Of a stretch of DNA of 11,001 nucleotides, positions 6,872-11,001 are shown in pieces. Location of the stretch: the NCBI GenBank assembly GCA_002391545.1, contig DGFF01000072.1, forward strand, positions 1 to 11,001, read 5' to 3'. A program made the translations under genes and the position numbers. The DNA is from Candidatus Fermentithermobacillaceae bacterium UBA3907. Its GTDB lineage: Bacteria > Bacillota > Sulfobacillia > Fermentithermobacillales > Fermentithermobacillaceae. Position 1 is the first letter of the stretch. The number at the start of each line of letters is the position of its first letter. The notes under the pieces were generated by a model. That model worked only from the letters and a program-made list of their open reading frames with translations, was not told where the DNA came from and searched no databases.

Positions 6872-7357
6872 ATGCTTAAGGCAGAACTGATCAATCCGTT
6901 TGTAGAAGGCGCCATCGTTTTTTTCAAACACGAACTAGGCATCGATATAGTCAGGGGAGAACCCAGGATAGAGTCATGCCACTCTACTCCGGAACAAATA
7001 AACGTTTTGATCGGAGTAACAGGTGAAGCCGAGGGAATGGTGCTATATTCCATGACTCAACGTAGTGCAAAAAGCATAGCATCTGCTATGGTGAAAAGTC
7101 CTGTACCCTTGTATGACCAACTAGCTGAATCTGCCCTTGGAGAAATGGGGAATATAATTACAGGCCAAGCCGCTTCTCGTTTGGAGGAACTAGGGTACAT
7201 ATGCAAGCTTTCACCCCCTGTGCTAATTTCTGGGGAAGGCACAATTATCTCTGCAATCGATATTGATATGCTTGTAATCCCCTTGGATTTGCATGAATTA
7301 GGCAAATTAGATATATACGTGGCTTTGAGAGAAAACGCGAGCCGAGCCCGGAATTGA
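6872..7357 (+). CDS. cheX: CheX-like chemotaxis phosphatase, stand-alone
   Basis: 161 residues from the ATG at 6872, chosen over the ATG at 6863 because AAGGA (6858-6862) is 9 nt from the former and touches the latter, and because CheX proteins usually begin with a sequence like the MLKAELINPFVEG seen here. The CheC/CheX/FliY signature is present once: S-A-L-G-E91-M-G-N94-I-I-T-G98, where Glu and Asn are the catalytic pair that positions water to dephosphorylate CheY-P. A single such motif and a length near 160 residues fit CheX better than CheC, which has two. The protein would be cytosolic and act as a dimer with CheY or another response regulator. No che, fli, mcp or receiver gene is visible in the window, so its partner is unknown. 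It appears to be a one-gene transcript between two terminator-like hairpins. Confidence 0.82.
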   Translation: MLKAELINPFVEGAIVFFKHELGIDIVRGEPRIESCHSTPEQINVLIGVTGEAEGMVLYSMTQRSAKSIASAMVKSPVPLYDQLAESALGEMGNIITGQAASRLEELGYICKLSPPVLISGEGTIISAIDIDMLVIPLDLHELGKLDIYVALRENASRARN

Positions 7358-7417
7358 TCTCAGGTTCTAATTATGCAGCGCATGTTAGGCTTCGAGGTTT
7401 AGTTGGTCGATTGCCCT

Positions 7418-7448
7418 GACCTGGGGCACCCCTGGACGAACTGTTTTT
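7418..7448 (+). terminator. Possible weak terminator after the cheX-like gene
   Basis: GACCTGGGgcacCCCTGGAC (7418-7437) folds into an imperfect GC-rich hairpin with two mismatches (A-A and T-T) and a GCAC loop. A T5 run at 7444-7448 begins 6 nt after the stem. That gap makes it a weaker terminator than the one at 6688. Confidence 0.38.
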
Positions 7449-7470
7449 ACTTTTCAGCGGAAAATTGTTG

Positions 7471-7499
7471 TTGCTTTTATTTACGGTTACATGTAAACT
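7471..7499 (+). promoter_or_regulatory. Candidate promoter of the marR-ABC operon
   Basis: TTGCTT (7471-7476) and TAAACT (7494-7499) are separated by 17 nt. Both are imperfect, with three and four of six matches to the sigma-A boxes. The placement is what supports it: the tandem operators begin 8 nt after the -10, so a bound repressor would cover the transcription start. A TTACATGTAA palindrome (7487-7496) lies across the -10 and may be a further site. Confidence 0.4.
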
Positions 7500-7506
7500 A
7501 TATGTT

Positions 7507-7534
7507 GTTCTCTAAAGAACGTTCTCGAGAGAAC
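7507..7534. promoter_or_regulatory. Two abutting 14-bp near-palindromes, likely MarR operators
   Basis: GTTCTC-TA-AAGAAC (7507-7520) is directly followed by GTTCTC-GA-GAGAAC (7521-7534). The two share their length, their 2-nt centre position and the half-site GTTCTC. The second has perfect 6-bp arms; the first has five of six. The pair also lies within a larger perfect 10-bp inverted repeat, GTTGTTCTCT (7504-7513) with AGAGAACAAC (7528-7537). This layout suits two dimers of the adjacent MarR-type repressor bound side by side. That this repressor binds here is inferred from position. Confidence 0.68.
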
Positions 7535-7599
7535 AACTGGCATTTGCGAGGTTGCGCAAGACGCTCTGTTTTGTAAGTGATAGAGAGAAGGGGAAGGTA

Positions 7600-8052
7600 T
7601 TGTCTGATAGGACCAGCATTGATACGCAGGCATTTTTGAGGACCTTGAGGGCTGTGAATTTCGGTACGTTTGAGATTGCTCATAAAGTGTTTGAAGAATA
7701 TGGATTTCCTCACCCTGGTATGGCTATCATAGGACATGTCGCCAGCGCGCCAGGGAGCACGGTAAGCGAGGTAGCTAGGCGTACTGGGTTTGCAAAATCC
7801 AACGTATCCAATACTGTTGATGTTTTAGTTGCGCAAGGGTTCTTGGAAAAGCGCAACGACCCCCGTGACCAAAGGCTGGTTCGGCTTTATCTTACAGAGG
7901 AAGCAGATAAGCGCTTATGTGAGATGAAGTCTATAATGGACGCTCGTCTAACTGAAGTGTTATCTGTCCTTCCAAAGGACAAGTTTGATTGTCTTTTGGA
8001 TGCTCTTACTATATTAAAAGATGCTCTCGAGAAGCAGGAGATGATACAGTGA
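7600..8052 (+). CDS. MarR-family transcriptional regulator
   Basis: 150 residues from TTG at 7600, behind AAGGGGAAGG (7588-7597). An upstream in-frame TTG at 7552 would add 16 residues but lacks a good ribosome-binding site. The fold is readable: an N-terminal dimerisation helix (FLRTLRAVNFGTFEIAHKVF), the winged HTH at about 54-84 (VSEVARRTGFAKSNVSNTVD as turn and recognition helix), the wing RNDPRDQRLVRLYLT at 85-99 with the DPRD-x-R pattern typical of MarR proteins, and C-terminal dimerisation helices. It is the first gene of an operon with two ABC exporter subunits and overlaps the next start by 4 nt. Together with the operators upstream, the likely role is autorepression and drug- or metabolite-responsive control of the exporter. 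The ligand cannot be read from sequence. One Cys lies at 107 and one at 131, too far from the N-terminus for a simple OhrR-type thiol-sensor call. Confidence 0.88.
   Translation: MSDRTSIDTQAFLRTLRAVNFGTFEIAHKVFEEYGFPHPGMAIIGHVASAPGSTVSEVARRTGFAKSNVSNTVDVLVAQGFLEKRNDPRDQRLVRLYLTEEADKRLCEMKSIMDARLTEVLSVLPKDKFDCLLDALTILKDALEKQEMIQ
8036..8041 (+). promoter_or_regulatory. Ribosome-binding site for the first ABC subunit
   Basis: AGGAGA lies 7 nt before the GTG at 8049, inside the end of marR. It decides the GTG start over an ATG at 7989 in the same frame, which would overlap marR by 64 nt and add a polar 20-residue leader unlike the family. Confidence 0.8.
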
Positions 8053-9803
8053 GAAGATTGCTTCGACACCTCAAACCGTTCACGTTTCTTGTAATTTTAA
8101 CCCTAGGTCTCGTTTTGCTCCAATCCCTTTCAGAGCTGGCTCTACCAAGTCTTATGGCAGATATAGTTGACTTCGGGATAGCAAGAGGAAACACTGAGTT
8201 CATCTGGAAGACTGGTGGTAAGATGCTGCTAGTGGCGCTTGCAGGCGTCATCTGTTCTATTGCGTCAAGTTATTTTTCTGCTAAGATATCCACCGGTTTT
8301 GGCAAAGAATTGCGAGGAGAAGTATTTACCCATGTGACCAGCCTTCGGGTTGACGATTTTGAGGAGTTTGGAACTGCTTCTCTGATCACGAGGACTACTA
8401 ATGACATATCCCAAATTCAAATGGTTGTTCTGATGCTGCTCGGAATAGTGGCAAGCGCGCCCTTGATGTTCGTAGGTGGCGTGATAATGGCCCTTTCCAG
8501 AGATAGATACATGGCTAAGTTGTTGCTTGCCATCATTCCAGTGCTAGTAGTCGTGGTTGTAGTTGTTTCCAAGAAAGTAATGCCAATGTTCAAAGAGGTG
8601 CAACAAAAACTAGATAAGTTGAACCTTGTGCTTCGAGAAGGGCTAACAGGCGTTCGGGTAATCCGGGCGTTTAACAAGATAGACTACGAGAAAAAGCGAT
8701 TTGATGAGGCAAACCGAGATCTTACCGAAACCATGTTAAGGGTCAACCGAACAATGGCCGTTCTCATGCCAATTGTGAACCTGAGCATCAACTTTTTGAT
8801 AATTGGCATTATTTGGGTAGGCAGTCACAGAATTGACCTGGGTTACATGGAAGTTGGCGGTCTTATGGCGTTTATCCAGTATGCAATGCACATACTGATG
8901 TCCATGATAATGGTATCTATGATATTCATTATGTTGCCGCGAGCGGCAGTGTCAGCAGACAGAATAAATGAGATTTTGGATACAGAGCCTGAAAGCGACA
9001 TTATGGTCGTCGAAGGCGGCATAGTTACGGTGGATGCCCGAGATGCTAAGGCTACGCTAAGGGGGACTATCGAATTTAGGGATGTGACGTTTAGTTATCC
9101 TGATGCGGAAAGGCCGACGTTGTCAAATATAACTTTTACGGCAAAGCCAGGGCAAATGACGGCTATACTTGGGGGGACAGGCTCAGGCAAATCCACGGTA
9201 GTAAACTTAATCCCCAGGTTTTTTGACGTAGATAGTGGGCAAATCCTTATAGACGGAGTGGATATAAGAGATATACCCTTGCGAGAATTACGTGGGCGTA
9301 TTGGCCTTGTTCCGCAACAAGCAATTCTTTTCAGCGGCACTATAGCTGAAAACATACGTTATGGAAAACCAGATGCCACAGATGAAGAGGTGAGACGTGC
9401 TGCTGAAATTGCCCAGGCCTTGGATTTTATCGAAAAACTACCTAAGGGTTTCGATTCGTATGTGGCCCAAGGAGGAGTGAATTTTTCAGGCGGACAGAAA
9501 CAGCGACTGTGTATTGCTCGAGCCATTGTTAGAAGACCTGACGTGTACATTTTCGACGATAGCTTTAGCGCTTTAGACTTTAAGACCGATGCCAAACTTC
9601 GGGCTGCACTTAAGAGGGAAGTTAGTGATGCCGTTATGATCGTTGTTGCGCAACGGGTAAACACGATCTTAGACGCAGACCTGATTCTCGTGATGGATGA
9701 AGGAAAAATAGTGGGTAGCGGTACTCACAAGGAATTATTGAAGACTTGCCAGGTATATCGAGAGATTGTGCTGTCTCAGGTGGCAGAGGAGGAAATCGCG
9801 TGA
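8049..9803 (+). CDS. ABC exporter half-transporter, degenerate-site subunit of a heterodimer
   Basis: 584 residues from GTG at 8049, overlapping marR by 4 nt. Six hydrophobic segments, including one with a run of seven valines, make the exporter-type membrane domain (about 1-320). The nucleotide-binding domain (about 345-584) has Walker A GGTGSGKST with Lys381, FSGGQ with Ser480, and Walker B IFDD with Asp503. Two catalytic positions are altered: Asp504 replaces the usual Glu after Walker B, and Gln535 (VVAQRVNTI) replaces the switch His. The same two changes are known from TM287 of the TM287/288 pair, and their counterparts occur in other heterodimeric exporters, where one ATP site is non-hydrolytic. 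The protein should thus pair with the next gene product in the cytoplasmic membrane and export hydrophobic compounds. The true substrate is unknown; lipid or peptide export is possible. Confidence 0.92.
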   Translation: MRRLLRHLKPFTFLVILTLGLVLLQSLSELALPSLMADIVDFGIARGNTEFIWKTGGKMLLVALAGVICSIASSYFSAKISTGFGKELRGEVFTHVTSLRVDDFEEFGTASLITRTTNDISQIQMVVLMLLGIVASAPLMFVGGVIMALSRDRYMAKLLLAIIPVLVVVVVVVSKKVMPMFKEVQQKLDKLNLVLREGLTGVRVIRAFNKIDYEKKRFDEANRDLTETMLRVNRTMAVLMPIVNLSINFLIIGIIWVGSHRIDLGYMEVGGLMAFIQYAMHILMSMIMVSMIFIMLPRAAVSADRINEILDTEPESDIMVVEGGIVTVDARDAKATLRGTIEFRDVTFSYPDAERPTLSNITFTAKPGQMTAILGGTGSGKSTVVNLIPRFFDVDSGQILIDGVDIRDIPLRELRGRIGLVPQQAILFSGTIAENIRYGKPDATDEEVRRAAEIAQALDFIEKLPKGFDSYVAQGGVNFSGGQKQRLCIARAIVRRPDVYIFDDSFSALDFKTDAKLRAALKREVSDAVMIVVAQRVNTILDADLILVMDEGKIVGSGTHKELLKTCQVYREIVLSQVAEEEIA

Positions 9804-11001
9804 CTCAAAGGGCAAACGATAAGGAAAATCATGAAAGCACATTGATTCCAGAAGAATCCGATTTGCAAGATGCGGATGTAGTACACGAGGAGGCGGAAGA
9901 AGGCGCCTCTGAGAGTCCTTATTTGAGATCTAGGCGAGCCAAAGATTTTAAAGGAACTGCCAGGAGGCTCGTAAGATACCTTCGGCCAAAAGCCGGTCCT
10001 TTATTTGTGGTATGTTTATTTGCGGCTTTGAGCACTTTATTCCGTATTTTGACTCCCAAGGTTATGGGTAAGGCCACCACCAAGCTGTTTGAAGGGCTGC
10101 TTCAAAGGATGCAGGGCTCATCAGGGTCTCTGATTGATTACGGATACATATCTCGGATACTTCTCATATTGGCGGGGTTGTATCTTCTTAGCGCTTTGTT
10201 TAACTACTTGCAGAACTATATTATGGCGGGAGTAGCTCAATCCATCGTCTATAACCTGCGCAAAGAAGTCCAGGATAAAATGAACAGGTTGCCGCTTAAG
10301 TTTTTCGATGGAAAGGCTCATGGCGAAATTTTGAGCATTGTGGTAAACGATGTAGATAACGTTAGTTCTACGTTACAGCAAAGCCTAACCCAGATTATAA
10401 GCGCAGTTGTGACCCTCATAGGTGTGTTGGTTCTCATGTTAAGCATAAGTCCGTTACTTACCTTAATTACTTTGATTACCCTACCTTTTACTGTCCTAGT
10501 TACAACTAAAGTAGCAGGGCGTTCCAGAAAGTACTTTGCGGCGCAGCGCCAGACTTTGGGTGAACTTAACGGCCACGTTGAAGAAATGTACGGCGGTCAT
10601 AGGATAGTCAAGGCCTACGGACGCGAAACCGCGTCAATTGAAAAGTTTAGCGACATAAATGACAAGCTTTACGAAAATAGCTGGAAAGCCCAGTTCCTGT
10701 CTGGGATTATGAGACCTCTCATCGGTTTTGTTCACAACATTGGATACGTATTGGTTTCTGTTGCAGGTGGCGTTCTGGTTATGCGTGGATCTATTGAGAT
10801 AGGTGATATTCAGGCTTTTAACACCTATTCCCGCCAGTTTACACAACCTATTACCCAGACGGCCAACATTGCAAACATAATTCAGTCTACAGTTGCCTCT
10901 GCAGAAAGGGTCTTTGAACTGTTAGACGAAGAAGAGGAAATACCAGACCCTGAAAACCCCAAGGTAATTGAGGATCCTAAAGGTGAGGTTGAGTTCAGGA
11001 A
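9800..11001 (+). CDS. ABC exporter half-transporter, partner subunit, truncated at window end
   Basis: An open frame of 400 codons starts at GTG 9800, overlaps the previous gene by 4 nt, is preceded by GAGGAGG (9786-9792) and has no stop before the edge. Residues 1-45 are a hydrophilic acidic extension (13 Asp/Glu between 7 and 38) ahead of RAKDFKGTARRLVRYLRP, which resembles the entry segment of partner subunits such as TM288 and BmrD. Six hydrophobic segments follow, with a coupling-helix region that includes YGGHRIVKAYGRE, and then VASAERVFELLDEEEEIPDP, the usual link to the nucleotide-binding domain. The window ends at EVEF, the first strand of that domain. None of the ATPase motifs can be inspected. 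Family knowledge predicts a canonical Walker B Glu and switch His, with an altered signature motif. Confidence 0.9.
   Translation, partial: MTQRANDKENHESTLIPEESDLQDADVVHEEAEEGASESPYLRSRRAKDFKGTARRLVRYLRPKAGPLFVVCLFAALSTLFRILTPKVMGKATTKLFEGLLQRMQGSSGSLIDYGYISRILLILAGLYLLSALFNYLQNYIMAGVAQSIVYNLRKEVQDKMNRLPLKFFDGKAHGEILSIVVNDVDNVSSTLQQSLTQIISAVVTLIGVLVLMLSISPLLTLITLITLPFTVLVTTKVAGRSRKYFAAQRQTLGELNGHVEEMYGGHRIVKAYGRETASIEKFSDINDKLYENSWKAQFLSGIMRPLIGFVHNIGYVLVSVAGGVLVMRGSIEIGDIQAFNTYSRQFTQPITQTANIANIIQSTVASAERVFELLDEEEEIPDPENPKVIEDPKGEVEFR

Noticed and set aside
6751..6879. A 42-codon open frame (ATG at 6751) between the terminator and the cheX-like gene.
   Set aside because: It has no ribosome-binding site, runs over the cheX start in another frame, crosses the likely promoter, and its product shows no recognisable pattern.
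9800..11001. Possible pseudogene, because the last reading frame has no stop.
   Set aside because: The frame stays open with a complete membrane domain and ends only at the window edge, so it is a partial view of an intact gene.

Overview
The window reads as a stretch of a bacterial chromosome from a Bacillota (Clostridia-like) organism, probably from an assembled metagenome or draft genome. The reasons are indirect: cobalamin-dependent methionine synthase is split so that its reactivation domain is a separate gene, Shine-Dalgarno sites are strong and purine-rich, TTG and GTG starts are common, a CheX-type phosphatase is present, and base composition is middling by eye. All recognisable genes lie on the + strand. 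The first 19 bases are an exact copy of the Tn5/Nextera mosaic-end adapter, so the left edge is a library artefact at a contig end and the first gene is truncated there.

Region 1 (20-4410) is a methionine and one-carbon operon. It holds the 3' end of a separate methionine synthase reactivation-domain gene, a metH of 834 codons that lacks that domain, a methylenetetrahydrofolate reductase (metF), and a short aspartate kinase with no ACT regulatory domain. MetF makes methyl-THF, MetH passes the methyl group through cobalamin to homocysteine, the split-off domain would reactivate oxidised cobalamin, and aspartate kinase feeds the aspartate-to-homoserine route that supplies homocysteine. Spacing is tight: a 14-nt overlap, then 0 nt, then 19 nt.

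Region 2 (4411-6723) is a two-gene unit. A radical SAM protein with a Cys-rich C-terminal extension (SPASM/twitch-like) is followed by a winged-helix protein whose C-terminal half has two strongly hydrophobic stretches. A TTGACA-type promoter overlapped by an inverted repeat precedes the unit, a perfect 15-nt palindrome separates the two genes, and a strong intrinsic terminator closes the unit. The substrate of the radical SAM enzyme is not known to me; this is the least explained part of the window.

Region 3 (6724-7448) holds a lone cheX-like gene with its catalytic E-x2-N motif intact and no other chemotaxis gene in view.

Region 4 (7449-11001) is a MarR-regulated multidrug-type exporter operon. 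Two abutting 14-bp near-palindromes sit between a likely promoter and marR. They are followed by two ABC exporter half-transporters, each joined to the gene before it by a 4-nt GTGA overlap. The first has the degenerate ATPase site (Asp for the catalytic Glu, Gln for the switch His) expected of one partner of a heterodimeric exporter of the TM287/288, BmrCD or LmrCD type. The second runs off the right edge just before its nucleotide-binding domain. I see no tRNA, rRNA, CRISPR array, insertion sequence, attachment site or origin, and no gene-free stretch over 300 bases.
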